Below, one piece after another: positions 52,593 through 61,169 of a DNA stretch of 64,000 nt (positions within the stretch are counted from its first letter, which is position 1; each line of letters opens with the position of its first letter). Source of the DNA: Amycolatopsis bullii (lineage in GTDB: Bacteria; Actinomycetota; Actinomycetes; Mycobacteriales; Pseudonocardiaceae); NCBI RefSeq assembly GCF_014654205.1, contig NZ_BNAW01000013.1:62001-126000 (forward strand), in the 5' to 3' direction. The notes beneath the pieces are model-generated. The model was not told the DNA's origin. It made no database searches and saw only the letters and a program-made list of their open reading frames with translations. The translations under genes and the position numbers were made by a program.

Positions 52593-53305
52593 GTCGCCAG
52601 CCCGCTCGTGTCGAACAGTGCCGAGGCGATGGTCCGGATCTTGCTCCGGGTACGGTCGACTGTACGAGTTGACACGCCTAAGTGGCGCGCGGTCTCCGGC
52701 ACGTTCTTGCCGTCGACCATGCTGTTCAAGACAGACAAGGCGACTTGGCCCAGGTCGGCCTGAACCTTGGCCCGCAGTCGCCGCTCAAGATCGCGGGCGA
52801 CTGCCACATCCTCTGGCGTGATGGACAACACGATGGCGGTGCCCGCTACTTTGCCTGCAGGACCAGAAGTGTGAGCCGACTGCGGACGTGTCGCACGGTT
52901 CTCGGTCGCACGCGAGTATGTAGTGGCGTCTACGCGGCCGCCAAATGCAAGGTGATCAGGAGCGATCAACGCGGCGATCGCGGCGAGCCCGCGGGCCTCC
53001 ACGTCAGCCGTACGGCAAACCGCCACGCGGGCATCATGAAGGACTTCGTGTTCAAGGAAGGCAGACACGCTCTGCTTCCGGCGCGGTGACAAAGAGTAGT
53101 CAATAGCGCGCTCAATGACGGCTGAAGCCCTGCTTCCAGGGTTGGCCTCAGAAGCCATCCCAGTGCCGGCGGCTCGCACCAAGCGTGTCTGGAGAGACTG
53201 AATTACAGCTATTTTGGCGTCATCAAGGCGCAACTGATCCACTTTTGACTCCTTTAGCCCGTTCGCCCCGTCCGGTGGCAAACCAGCGATGTCGATGTCA
53301 ACCAT
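52589..53305 (-). CDS. HTH regulator with a sigma-70 region 4-like C-terminus
   Basis: Encodes 238 residues from the ATG at 53305 (MVDIDIAGLPP); the open frame extends upstream, but that part is Ser/Arg-rich and not protein-like. The last 60 residues carry a sigma region 4/LuxR-like HTH: VALSVLNSMVDGKNVPETAR, then HLGVSTRTVDRTRSKI. The preceding part (IVLSITPEDVAVARDLERRL) and an acidic N-terminus resemble phospholipase-D-like sensor regulators. It heads the operon with the small gene and the GHKL ATPase and probably controls it. Confidence 0.6.
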   Translation of the reverse strand: MVDIDIAGLPPDGANGLKESKVDQLRLDDAKIAVIQSLQTRLVRAAGTGMASEANPGSRASAVIERAIDYSLSPRRKQSVSAFLEHEVLHDARVAVCRTADVEARGLAAIAALIAPDHLAFGGRVDATTYSRATENRATRPQSAHTSGPAGKVAGTAIVLSITPEDVAVARDLERRLRAKVQADLGQVALSVLNSMVDGKNVPETARHLGVSTRTVDRTRSKIRTIASALFDTSGLAT

Positions 53306-53923
53306 AGTACGTGGAGGAGGTGAAAGCGCTGCTCCTCCACAGACGTACTGGGCAGAGAAGCGGGAGACCACGACAGCGGGGGAGGAAGTGAGCCCACATG
53401 ACCCGGGCGTCAGGGCTCGTTCGGTCGCTCTCGAGCTGATTCGCTGTGAGCCGTAACCTAGATCGATCAGTTGCTGCCATGGCTGCAGCCGTGGCAACGA
53501 CGACGAGATGGGTCTTACGACTCTGTGGTGGCGCGCGTTAGACGAGTTCGGCTTGGCGTTGACGCAGTATTCTGGGCTCGAGCAGGTCTCTCCGTATGTG
53601 TTGAACCCGCGGCTGGTCGGCAATAAGCGCGGCAGGCATGGTCACTGCGGTATGCCTGCTGTGACCGTCCCAGGCGGTCGGGCGGCCTACTGAATCGTTC
53701 AAGGAGGAGCGTTGGGGCGGCGATGACCGTTATGGCTCGCGAGCACGTATTACGTCGCGGAGCTGCACTTGCGGCTCGCCCGGGTAGGCGACCCTCTCCC
53801 TGCGGGGGCAGTCGCGGTACGCCGGTGTCCGATTGAGCTCGCTGTGATGCGAGTACTCGATCCGACGCTCGCTCGGAACCAGGCCCTAGATCGCTGGTTG
53901 TAGCTGATGCGGTCTTCCTTGTG
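53306..53923. other. gene-poor interval before the McrB remnant
   Basis: About 620 bases with no clear gene. A 61-codon plus-strand frame at 53508-53693 (starting MGLTTLWWRALDEFGLALTQ) has fair composition, but no ribosome binding site and no known relatives. Confidence 0.3.
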
Positions 53924-53962
53924 TGAGGCGTGTAGATAGTGAGCAAGATCGTCCTCGGACAC
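53924..53962 (+). repeat. 39-bp imperfect direct repeat, copy B
   Basis: Counterpart of 43495-43533 (34 of 39 identical, same orientation, 10.4 kb apart). It lies where the McrB reading frame is interrupted. Within and beyond it, GTGTAGATAGTG (53930-53941) and CACTATCTACAC (53966-53977) form a perfect 12-bp inverted repeat with a 24-base spacer. Confidence 0.5.
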
Positions 53963-53977
53963 ACGCACTATCTACAC

Positions 53978-54770
53978 CCGGGCTGGTCGTCGCATAGACG
54001 GCCAGCTCTTTTGGTTCGTAGCGTAGCTCCAGGTTCAGCTGCAGCGGCCCTTTGGTGAGACCGAACTCGCTGCCGTCCTGCCGTGGCCGGTAGCCGTCGA
54101 CGAAGTCTTCGTAGGAGTAGGTCGGGTGGAACTGCACCAGCCGTACCCGGTCAGCGGATTTCGCGATCCACTCCGCCAGCTTCCGGGCGATGTAGGTCTT
54201 GCCGGTGCCCGGCGAGCCTTGGAAGATCACCTGCTTCTTCTCGTCGAGCAGTTGGATCACGCGCTCGAGGAACGGCTCGTCCAGATAGAGCTCGTCGGCG
54301 AGGTCGCTGAGGGACCGGTCGTCGGTCTCGGGCGGCCGGGCTGGCCGTCGTGTTTTTGGGAATCTCTGTTGGCGGCTGTACGGGCAGTGCTCCGCTGCCG
54401 CGGCGCCAGCCTCGGAGGGCGTCGGCTTCGGTCTCGGGCCACTCAGTGGGCGGATCGTAGGTCATGAGTGCCCAGAGCAGCGACTGCGCGTCGAGGCGAT
54501 CGGCCAGGGGCTTGCCGTGCCGGCGGAAGGCGTCGATGACCTGGTCGAGGAAGACCAGGAAGACTTCGTAGCGTTCGCCCTCGGTCGCGGACGGCTCTGG
54601 CTTGGTGTGGCCGGTCAGCCGGTACGCGAGCTCGACGGGGTTTGCCCGCCACGGCGGGTAGGCGAACACGTCGACGGCACCGAGTAACACGGAGGCGCGA
54701 CTGAGACCTGCGCAGAAACGTAGTCCGGCCATTACGGTGAGACACGAGAGCCTCCGATTGGCGTGGGTCC
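53978..54770 (-). pseudogene. McrB-like restriction AAA+ GTPase, decayed
   Basis: Two frames are needed. The first gives FAYPPWRANPVELAYRLTGH, then FLDQVIDAFRRHGKPLADRL and DAQSLLWALMTYDPP, an N-terminal region common in actinobacterial McrB-like proteins. After a shift near 54300 the second gives MIQLLDEKKQVIFQGSPGTG (Walker A GSPGTGKT), then RLVQFHPTYSYEDFVDGYRP (typical McrB) and LTKGPLQLN. The rest of the AAA+ domain, with Walker B and the NxxD GTP-specificity motif, is deleted and the frame runs into ELRYEPKELAVYA near 54000, next to repeat copy B. No McrC gene is present. Dead restriction component. Confidence 0.75.
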
Positions 54771-54801
54771 TAGACAAGCCACACCTCAACCGGAGGCTCT
54801 C
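54746..54801. repeat. 15-bp near-perfect inverted repeat
   Basis: GAGAGCCTCCGATTG (54746-54760) faces CAACCGGAGGCTCTC (54787-54801), 14 of 15 pairs, with a 26-base spacer. It lies at the 5' edge of the McrB remnant and may be a terminator or the scar of a mobile element. Confidence 0.5.
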
Positions 54802-54879
54802 CCCACGTCAACCACGACCTGCCGCCACCAACGTCCTGGCCAAGTACACCTAGGACGTCCTCTGGCTCTGCAGCTCCGG

Positions 54880-54936
54880 CGCGGTTTCGTCGTCGGCGTG
54901 GCCCTGCCGGTCGACGGCGGCTATTTCGCCCGCCGA
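54880..54936 (+). pseudogene. C-terminal scrap of a short-chain dehydrogenase
   Basis: A plus-strand frame reads GFVVGVALPVDGGYFA, the near-invariant C-terminal motif of classical SDRs (FVxGxxLPVDGGYxA). Nothing else of the gene is present. It is one more piece of debris between the defence island and the oxidation locus. Confidence 0.5.
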
Positions 54937-55081
54937 GGTGGCCAGGCGACGACGAATTCGCCCGTCAGGCGAGCACGCCGGATGTAACCGGCCGACGACC
55001 ACGACGCCCGGCGAGCAGGATATGCCGGTTAGCCCGGCGGCCGCCTTCAATAGCGAAGCTGTGACGAACGCGCGAAGCCCC

Positions 55082-56530
55082 TTACCTGGTGGCAGGGGCC
55101 AGTTCGCGGTCGCCCGCCGCCTGTCCGCGCCGGGAAGCGGCGGGAATGAACGCCGCGATCGCGAGCGCGGCCAGCGCCATGACGCTGCCCGTGCCGAGAA
55201 TCAGGCGGAAGCCGCCCTGGGAAGGGACGGTCGCCGAGCCGAGCGAGACGGTCAATTGGGCCAGGATTACCCCGGCGACGGCGCTGGAAATCGACGTGCC
55301 GATCGAGCGCATCAGCGTGTTGAGGCTGTTGGCGGCCGCGGTCTCGGACACCGGAACCGCGCCCATGATTAGCGCGGGCATGGCGCCGTAGGCGAGGCCG
55401 ATGCCGGCGCTGATCGTCGCGGAAACGAGCACCAGTTGCCACACGCTTGCCATGAGTACGACCCCGAGGCCGTAGCCCGCGGCGACCACGAGGGCGCCGG
55501 TCATTAGCGTCACCTTGGGTCCTCTGGTCGCCGTGATCCGCGCGGACACCGGTGCCGTCGCCATCATCAGCAGCCCGGACGGCATGAGCACCAGGCCGGT
55601 GACGAGCATGGTCTGGCCGAGGCCGTAGCCGGTGGCTGTGGGCAACTGCAGGATCTGGGGCAGCACCAGCGACATCGCGAACATGGCGAACGCGAACACC
55701 AGCGACGAGAGGTTCGTGAGCAGTACCTGCGGCCGCGCAGTGGTGCGCAGGTCGACCAGGGGCTGTCCGGCGCACAGTTCCCACCAGCCCCACACCAGCA
55801 GAAGGACCGCCGCCGCGCCGAACAGTCCCAGCGTCGTGCCGCTGCCCCAGCCCCACGCTGCGCCCTTGGAGATCGCGAGCAGCAGGCAGACCAGCGCGGC
55901 TGAGAGGCCGGCCGCGCCGACGACGTCGAAGCGCCCGCCGGTGCGCACGCTCGACTCCGGGACGCAGGCCAGCACGAGCGCGGTGACGATGACACCGAGG
56001 CCGGCCGAGGTCCAGAACAGCACGTGCCAGTCGGTGTTTTCGGCGAGGAAGGCCGCCGCGGGCAGGCCGAGGGCACCACCGACGCCGAGGGACGCGCTCA
56101 TCATCGCGGTCGCCGAACCGAGGCGTTCGGCGGGCAGTTCGTCGCGCATGATGCTGATCCCCAGTGGGATGACGCCGGCGGCGAGGCCCTGCAGCGCGCG
56201 GGCCACGACCATCGGCACGAGTGTGTCGCTGAGGGCGGCGACGACCGAGCCCGCGACGAGCAGGCCCAGGCTGAGCAGCAGCATGCGCCGCTTGCCGTAC
56301 ATGTCGCCCAGCCGGCCCACCACCGGCGTCGCGACGGCGGCAGCGAGCAGCGTCGCCGTGATCACCCAGGCGGTGTCGGCCGGTGCGGCGCCCAGGAGCC
56401 CGGGGAGCTTCGGGAGCAGCGGGGTGACCAGGGTCTGCATCAGCGAGACCACGATGCCGCCGAACGCGAGCACCGGCACGACGAGGCTGGGGCGGGCGTG
56501 CGCCGGTGACGGCGGGGTGGACTGGGACAT
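55082..56530 (-). CDS. MFS multidrug exporter (14-TM DHA2-type)
   Basis: Encodes 482 residues starting MSQSTPPSPAHARPS. TM-rich throughout, with motif A GRLGDMYGKRRMLL after TM2 and RALQGLAAGVIPLGISIMRD in TM4, and a later internal repeat MSLVLPQILQLPTATGYGLG. It is divergent from the P450 operon over a 118-bp region with a strong palindromic operator. It probably expels the substrate or product of the P450 pathway, under control of the TetR-type regulator inside that operon. Confidence 0.9.
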   Translation of the reverse strand: MSQSTPPSPAHARPSLVVPVLAFGGIVVSLMQTLVTPLLPKLPGLLGAAPADTAWVITATLLAAAVATPVVGRLGDMYGKRRMLLLSLGLLVAGSVVAALSDTLVPMVVARALQGLAAGVIPLGISIMRDELPAERLGSATAMMSASLGVGGALGLPAAAFLAENTDWHVLFWTSAGLGVIVTALVLACVPESSVRTGGRFDVVGAAGLSAALVCLLLAISKGAAWGWGSGTTLGLFGAAAVLLLVWGWWELCAGQPLVDLRTTARPQVLLTNLSSLVFAFAMFAMSLVLPQILQLPTATGYGLGQTMLVTGLVLMPSGLLMMATAPVSARITATRGPKVTLMTGALVVAAGYGLGVVLMASVWQLVLVSATISAGIGLAYGAMPALIMGAVPVSETAAANSLNTLMRSIGTSISSAVAGVILAQLTVSLGSATVPSQGGFRLILGTGSVMALAALAIAAFIPAASRRGQAAGDRELAPATR

Positions 56531-56570
56531 GAAGGGGCCTCCGGTCTCGGGAGAGCGGTCTGCCCGCAAA

Positions 56571-56592
56571 TTAATTCAATCAGTTGACTTAA
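56571..56592. promoter_or_regulatory. palindromic operator in the MFS/P450 divergent promoter
   Basis: The symmetric pattern TTAA-N-TCAA-N4-TTGA-N-TTAA is perfect in both half-sites and is the only A/T-rich block in the gap between the divergent exporter and P450 genes. Its form and size suit binding by a TetR dimer; the TetR gene at 57880 is the natural candidate. Confidence 0.7.
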
Positions 56593-56648
56593 AGCAAGTC
56601 CTTGGTCATGCTGTGCGGCAGGAAACATTCACCGACGAGGAGTCGTTG

Positions 56649-57872
56649 ATGACACCAAGCAACGCCACGCGGGAGCTGCCTCGCTTCCCGTTCGTCTCGG
56701 ACGCTCCGCTCGAGCCGCCCACCAAGTGGGCCGAATACCGGGCGAAGTGCCCGGTCGCGCACGTGCAGCTGGCCAGCGGGGACGAGGCGGTCCTGATCAC
56801 CCGCTACGACGACGTCCGGAGCGTGCTGTCCGATCCGCGGTTCACGCGGCCGAAGCCGGGGGACGGCGGGGCCAGGGTGGCGGACACCGAGTCGGGCGGC
56901 GTGTTCAACAGCGAGATGGCCGAGGTCATCCCGCAGCACGGCGAGGGCCACCTGAAGTGGCGCCGCATGATCGGCAAGTGGTTCACCGCCAAGCGGATGA
57001 ACGCGCTGCGGCCCGGGATGGCGGCGATGGCCGAGCAGCTCGTCGACGAGATGGTGGCGAAGGGGACGCCCGGTGATCTCAAGGCCGGGGTCGCCTTTCC
57101 GCTGCCGGTGTGGGTGATCTGTGACATGCTCGGCGTGCCGGACACCGACCGGGACCGGTTCGCGCACTGGTCGGACGTCATGCTCAGCATGACCCGGTAC
57201 ACCCAGGCCGAGTTCGACGCCGCCCAGCGGGAATTCGGGCAGTACATGGGCGGGCACATCGCGCGCAAGCGGGCCGAGCCGGGCGAGGACATCCTCAGCG
57301 CCCTGATCGCCGACGCGGACGCCGAGGGCGAGGTCTGGTCCGACAAGCTGCTCATCGCCACCGGCATCGGCCTGCTCATCGCCGGGCACGAGACCACCGC
57401 GAACATGATCGCCAAGATGGTGGCGATGCTGCTCGCCGACCGCGGCCGGTGGGAGGCGCTGCTGGCCGACCCGGCGCTGGTGCGCACCGCGGTGGAGGAG
57501 TCGCTGCGGCTGGACGCCAACGCCGGCATCGGCATGCTGCGCTACCTCAGCGAGGATTTCGAGGTCGCCGGCACCGTGCTGCCCGCCGGGACGAGCGCGA
57601 TGTGCAGCATGGCCTCGGCCAACCGTGACGAGAGCGCGTTCGAAAACGCGTCCGACATGGACCTGAGCCGCAGCCCGAACCCGCACCTGGCCTTCGGCGC
57701 CGGCGCGCACGCGTGCCTCGGGCAGCCGCTGGCCCGCACCGAGCTGCAGGTGGTCCTGGAAGTGCTGCTGCGCAAGCTGCCGTCGCTCGAACTGGCCGTA
57801 CCGGCCGGCGAGCTGCGCCGCGTCGAAGGGCTCGCCGTCGGCGGCCTGCGAGAACTCCCCGTGCGCTGGTGA
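56649..57872 (+). CDS. cytochrome P450 (1 of the operon)
   Basis: Encodes 407 residues; the ATG at 56649 follows GAGGAG (a TTG one codon upstream is possible). Class I bacterial P450: I-helix LLIAGHETTANMIAKM with the acid-Thr oxygen-activating pair, ExxR in VEESLRLDA (E-S-L-R), and the heme loop FGAGAHACLGQPLAR with the Cys ligand. The N-terminus is soluble. The family layout is CYP105/CYP107-like. The substrate is unknown. It opens a five-gene operon that carries its own ferredoxin and reductase. Confidence 0.92.
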   Translation: MTPSNATRELPRFPFVSDAPLEPPTKWAEYRAKCPVAHVQLASGDEAVLITRYDDVRSVLSDPRFTRPKPGDGGARVADTESGGVFNSEMAEVIPQHGEGHLKWRRMIGKWFTAKRMNALRPGMAAMAEQLVDEMVAKGTPGDLKAGVAFPLPVWVICDMLGVPDTDRDRFAHWSDVMLSMTRYTQAEFDAAQREFGQYMGGHIARKRAEPGEDILSALIADADAEGEVWSDKLLIATGIGLLIAGHETTANMIAKMVAMLLADRGRWEALLADPALVRTAVEESLRLDANAGIGMLRYLSEDFEVAGTVLPAGTSAMCSMASANRDESAFENASDMDLSRSPNPHLAFGAGAHACLGQPLARTELQVVLEVLLRKLPSLELAVPAGELRRVEGLAVGGLRELPVRW

Positions 57873-57879
57873 CACCGTG

Positions 57880-58554
57880 ATGACGAACAGGGCCGAGGGC
57901 AAGGCAGAACGGGCGCACGCGACGCGGGAGCTGATCTTGACCGTCGCGGAACGGCTCTTCGCCGAGCACGGCGTGCTGGCGGTGTCCAACCGGCAGATCA
58001 GCGAAGCCGCCGGGCAGGGCAACAACGCCGCCGTCGGTTACCACTTCGGCACCAAGGCCGATCTGGTGCGGGCGATCGCCCGCCGGCGTTCAGCGCAGGT
58101 CGAGGAGGTGCGCCAGCGCATGCTGGCCAGGCTCGGTGATGACGCGGACCTGCGGGACTGGATCGGGTGTCTGGTGCACCCGTCCGCCGAACACCTGGCC
58201 GCACTGGGCAGCCCCACGTGGTTCGCCCGGTTCATCGCGCAGGTGATGACCGAGCCGTCGCTGCGCGAGGTCGTCGCCGAGGAGACCCTGTCGTCGCCGT
58301 CGCTGATGCGGACCGTGGAAGGGCTCCTCCGCTGCCTGCCCGACCTGCCCGCCGAGGTCCGCGCCGAACGCAATGCCATGACCCGCCAGCTGGTGCTCCA
58401 CACGATGGCCGAGCGTGAACGCGCGCTCGCCGAGGACGGCTTCACCCCGCGGGCCAGCTGGCAGGACGCCGCTTCCGGCCTCACCGACGCGCTCGTCGGG
58501 CTCTGGCTGGCGCCCGTCACGACACCGCAGAACGAAGGAAAGGCAGAACGATGA
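57880..58554 (+). CDS. TetR-family transcriptional regulator
   Basis: Encodes 224 residues from the ATG at 57880 (a GTG one codon earlier is equally placed). The N-terminal HTH reads LILTVAERLFAEHGVLAVSN, then RQISEAAGQGNNAAVGYHFG and TKADLVRAIARR. The C-terminal ligand domain is helical. It lies inside the P450 operon, 7 bases after P450 1 and overlapping the ferredoxin (ATGA at 58551). It probably represses the divergent exporter and its own operon through the palindrome at 56571. Confidence 0.9.
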   Translation: MTNRAEGKAERAHATRELILTVAERLFAEHGVLAVSNRQISEAAGQGNNAAVGYHFGTKADLVRAIARRRSAQVEEVRQRMLARLGDDADLRDWIGCLVHPSAEHLAALGSPTWFARFIAQVMTEPSLREVVAEETLSSPSLMRTVEGLLRCLPDLPAEVRAERNAMTRQLVLHTMAERERALAEDGFTPRASWQDAASGLTDALVGLWLAPVTTPQNEGKAER

Positions 58555-58751
58555 AGATCACCGTGGACGAGGACAAGTGTTGCGGCGCCGGCACCTGCGT
58601 GCTGATCGCGCCGGACGTGTTCGACCAGCGCGACGAGGACGGGATCGTGGTGCTGCTCGACGAAAGCCCCGGCGCGGAGCTCCACGCGATCGTCCGGGAA
58701 GCGGCCAGCGTGTGCCCGGGTGTCGCGATCGCGGTAAGCGAGGATGCGTGA
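58551..58751 (+). CDS. small [3Fe-4S]/[4Fe-4S] ferredoxin
   Basis: Encodes 66 residues. DKCCGAGTCVLIAPDVFDQ holds two cluster Cys (C-x5-C spacing), and ASVCPGVAI the third. The position of a fourth Cys is filled otherwise (GAGTC), as in the 3Fe-4S ferredoxins that serve actinomycete P450s. It starts at the ATGA overlap with the TetR stop and passes electrons from the reductase downstream to the two P450s. Confidence 0.92.
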   Translation: MKITVDEDKCCGAGTCVLIAPDVFDQRDEDGIVVLLDESPGAELHAIVREAASVCPGVAIAVSEDA

Positions 58752-59935
58752 ACGCTCCTGGCGGCGTCTTGGTCGTCGGGGCGTCGGCCGCGGGGCTGGC
58801 GACCGTGGAAGCTCTGCGTCGCAAGGGGTATGAGGGTCGGGTGACCGTGCTGGGTGCCGAGGCGCACCTGCCGTACGACCGGCCGCCGCTGTCCAAGCAG
58901 GTCCTCGCCGGGAGCTGGGCGCCGGAGCAGGCGCAGTTGCGCACGCCGGAGGCACTGTCCGCGTTGGCCGCCGAGTTCCTGCTCGGCGACCCGGCGGCCG
59001 GGCTGGACGCGGCGGCCCGGACCGTCCACACCGCGGCGGGCCGGGAACTGACCGCGGAGGCGATCGTGCTGGCCACCGGCCTGCGGCCACGCACCCTGCC
59101 GGGGCAGGACACGCTCACGGGCGTGCACGTCGTGCGGACCCTCGACGACACCCTCGCCCTGCGCGCGGACCTGGCCCCGGGCAAGCGGACCGTGGTCGTC
59201 GGCGACGGCGTCCTCGGTGCGGAGATTGCGGCCACGCTTTGCGGCATGGGCGTGCCGGTCACCCTGGCCGGCCCGCAACCCGCTCCTCTGGCCTGCCAGT
59301 TCGGTCCGCTGGCCGCGGAACTGCTCGCCAAGCTGCATGCCGGCCGAGGTGTCCAGTTGCGGCTCGGCGCCGCCGTCACCGGCCTGGCCGACGAGGCGGG
59401 GCGGGTCGCGGGGGTGTGCCTGGACTCGGGCGAGGTGCTGCCGGCCGACGTGGTCGTTGTCGCGTTCGGCGCCGCGCCGGTGACGGAATGGCTCTCGGGC
59501 AGCGGGGTGCTGTGCGACAACGGCGTCGTGTGCGACTCCCGGTGCCGTGCCGCGGACGGGATCTACGCCGCGGGCGATGTCGCCCGCTGGCACCACGAAG
59601 GTCTCGACGTGTTGCTGCGCCTGGAGAACCGGACCAACGCGACCGAGCAGGCGGTCGCCGTCGCCGGGAACATCCTCGGCGAGGACCGGCCGTACACGCC
59701 CGTGCCGTACTTCTGGACCAACCAGTTCGACGCCCGGATCCATGTCCACGGCACGCTTGCCGCGGACGCCGAGGTGTCCGTTGTAGACGGTGATGTGTCC
59801 GCTGGCCGGTTCGTCGCGCAGTACCGCCGGGACGGCGAAGTCACCGGCGTGCTCGGCTGGAACATGCCCAAGCAGGCGCGTCATCGCCGCCAGGAAATCA
59901 CCGGGATGCCGGCACTCGCGGGAGGAAAGCCGTGA
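58748..59935 (+). CDS. FAD-dependent ferredoxin reductase
   Basis: Encodes 395 residues from a GTG overlapping the ferredoxin stop. The FAD GxGxxA motif is VLVVGASAAGLATVEAL, followed by LPYDRPPLSKQVLAG. The NAD(P) motif is VVVGDGVLGAEIAATL (GxGxxGxE), and the second FAD contact is GIYAAGDVARW. The C-terminal domain with YFWTNQFDARIHVHG is that of the rubredoxin/putidaredoxin reductase family. It regenerates the reduced ferredoxin for the P450s. Its stop overlaps the GTG of P450 2. Confidence 0.92.
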   Translation: MNAPGGVLVVGASAAGLATVEALRRKGYEGRVTVLGAEAHLPYDRPPLSKQVLAGSWAPEQAQLRTPEALSALAAEFLLGDPAAGLDAAARTVHTAAGRELTAEAIVLATGLRPRTLPGQDTLTGVHVVRTLDDTLALRADLAPGKRTVVVGDGVLGAEIAATLCGMGVPVTLAGPQPAPLACQFGPLAAELLAKLHAGRGVQLRLGAAVTGLADEAGRVAGVCLDSGEVLPADVVVVAFGAAPVTEWLSGSGVLCDNGVVCDSRCRAADGIYAAGDVARWHHEGLDVLLRLENRTNATEQAVAVAGNILGEDRPYTPVPYFWTNQFDARIHVHGTLAADAEVSVVDGDVSAGRFVAQYRRDGEVTGVLGWNMPKQARHRRQEITGMPALAGGKP

Positions 59936-61143
59936 CCACCACCGAAACACCGATGTTCCCCGGGACCCGGGCGGCGTGCTGTCCGTTCGACCCTCCGCCC
60001 GCGATCCAGGCGCTGCAGGAACAGACCCCGCTGGCTCGGGTCCGGCTGCCGAACGGCATGACCCCGTGGCTGGTGACCCGGTACGCCGACCAGAAGGCGC
60101 TGCTGGCCGATCCTCGCGTCAGCTCCGACCCCCGCCGGCCGGGCTTTCCGAGCCCGCTGCCGAGCGGTCACCCGCGCGGAGAGGGCACCCCGATCAGCTT
60201 CATCCTCATGGATGACCCCGAGCACGCGCGGCTGCGGCGGATGGTGACCGCGCCGTTCACCATCAAGCGGGTTGAGGCCATGCGGGCGGGCGTGCAGCAG
60301 GTCGTCGACGAGCTGATCGACGCGATGCTGGCCGGGCCGAACCCGGTCGACCTGGTGACCGCGTTCGCGCTGCCGGTGCCGTCGCTGGTGATCTGCCGGC
60401 TGCTGGGCGTGCCGTACGACGACCACGGCTTCTTCCAGGACAACAGCAACGTTCTCATCAACCGCGAGACGACCCCGGAGGAGAAGGCGGCGGCGAGCAA
60501 GGCGCTGTTCGGCTACCTCGACGACCTGATCGGGGAGAAGCTCGTCCATCCGGGCGACGACCTGCTCTCCGGTCTGGTCGGGCGGATCGAGGCCGGCGAG
60601 CTGAGCCGGCACGACGCGGCCCAAATGGGCGTGCTCATGCTCATCGCCGGACACGAGACGACCGCGAACATGATCGCGCTCGGCACCCTCGCCCTGCTGG
60701 AGCACCCGGACCAGCTCGCTCTCCTGCGCGAGTCGGACGATCCGGCGCTGGTGGCGTCCGCGGTCGAGGAACTGCTGCGGTACCTGCACATCACCCACAA
60801 CGGCCGCCGCCGCACCGCGCTGGAGGACATCGAGGTCGCCGGCCAGCTTATCCGCGCGGGCGAAGGCATCATCATGCCCAACGACATCGCGAACCGGGAC
60901 CCCTCGGTGTTCTCCGACCCGGACACCCTAGCCCTCGCGCGCGACGACCGTCGGCACCTCGCGTTCGGCTTCGGCGTGCACCAGTGCCTCGGCCAGCCGC
61001 TGGCCCGGATGGAACTGCAGGTCGTCTACGGCACGCTCTACCGGCGCATCCCGACCCTGCGATTGGCGGCCGACCTGGCGGACATCCCGTTCAAGCACGA
61101 CGGTTCCGTCTATGGGGTCTACGAACTGCCCGTCACCTGGTGA
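59932..61143 (+). CDS. cytochrome P450 (2 of the operon)
   Basis: Encodes 403 residues from a GTG that overlaps the reductase stop (GTGA). I-helix LMLIAGHETTANMIAL, ExxR in VEELLRYLH, heme loop FGFGVHQCLGQPLAR. The N-terminal FPGTRAACCPFDPPPAI is typical of CYP105-type enzymes. Together with P450 1 it gives a self-sufficient oxidation locus, probably for a secondary metabolite or xenobiotic. No terminator hairpin was found directly downstream. Confidence 0.92.
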   Translation: MTTTETPMFPGTRAACCPFDPPPAIQALQEQTPLARVRLPNGMTPWLVTRYADQKALLADPRVSSDPRRPGFPSPLPSGHPRGEGTPISFILMDDPEHARLRRMVTAPFTIKRVEAMRAGVQQVVDELIDAMLAGPNPVDLVTAFALPVPSLVICRLLGVPYDDHGFFQDNSNVLINRETTPEEKAAASKALFGYLDDLIGEKLVHPGDDLLSGLVGRIEAGELSRHDAAQMGVLMLIAGHETTANMIALGTLALLEHPDQLALLRESDDPALVASAVEELLRYLHITHNGRRRTALEDIEVAGQLIRAGEGIIMPNDIANRDPSVFSDPDTLALARDDRRHLAFGFGVHQCLGQPLARMELQVVYGTLYRRIPTLRLAADLADIPFKHDGSVYGVYELPVTW

Positions 61144-61169
61144 CTCCTCGCCGCGGCTGGTCGTGAGTG

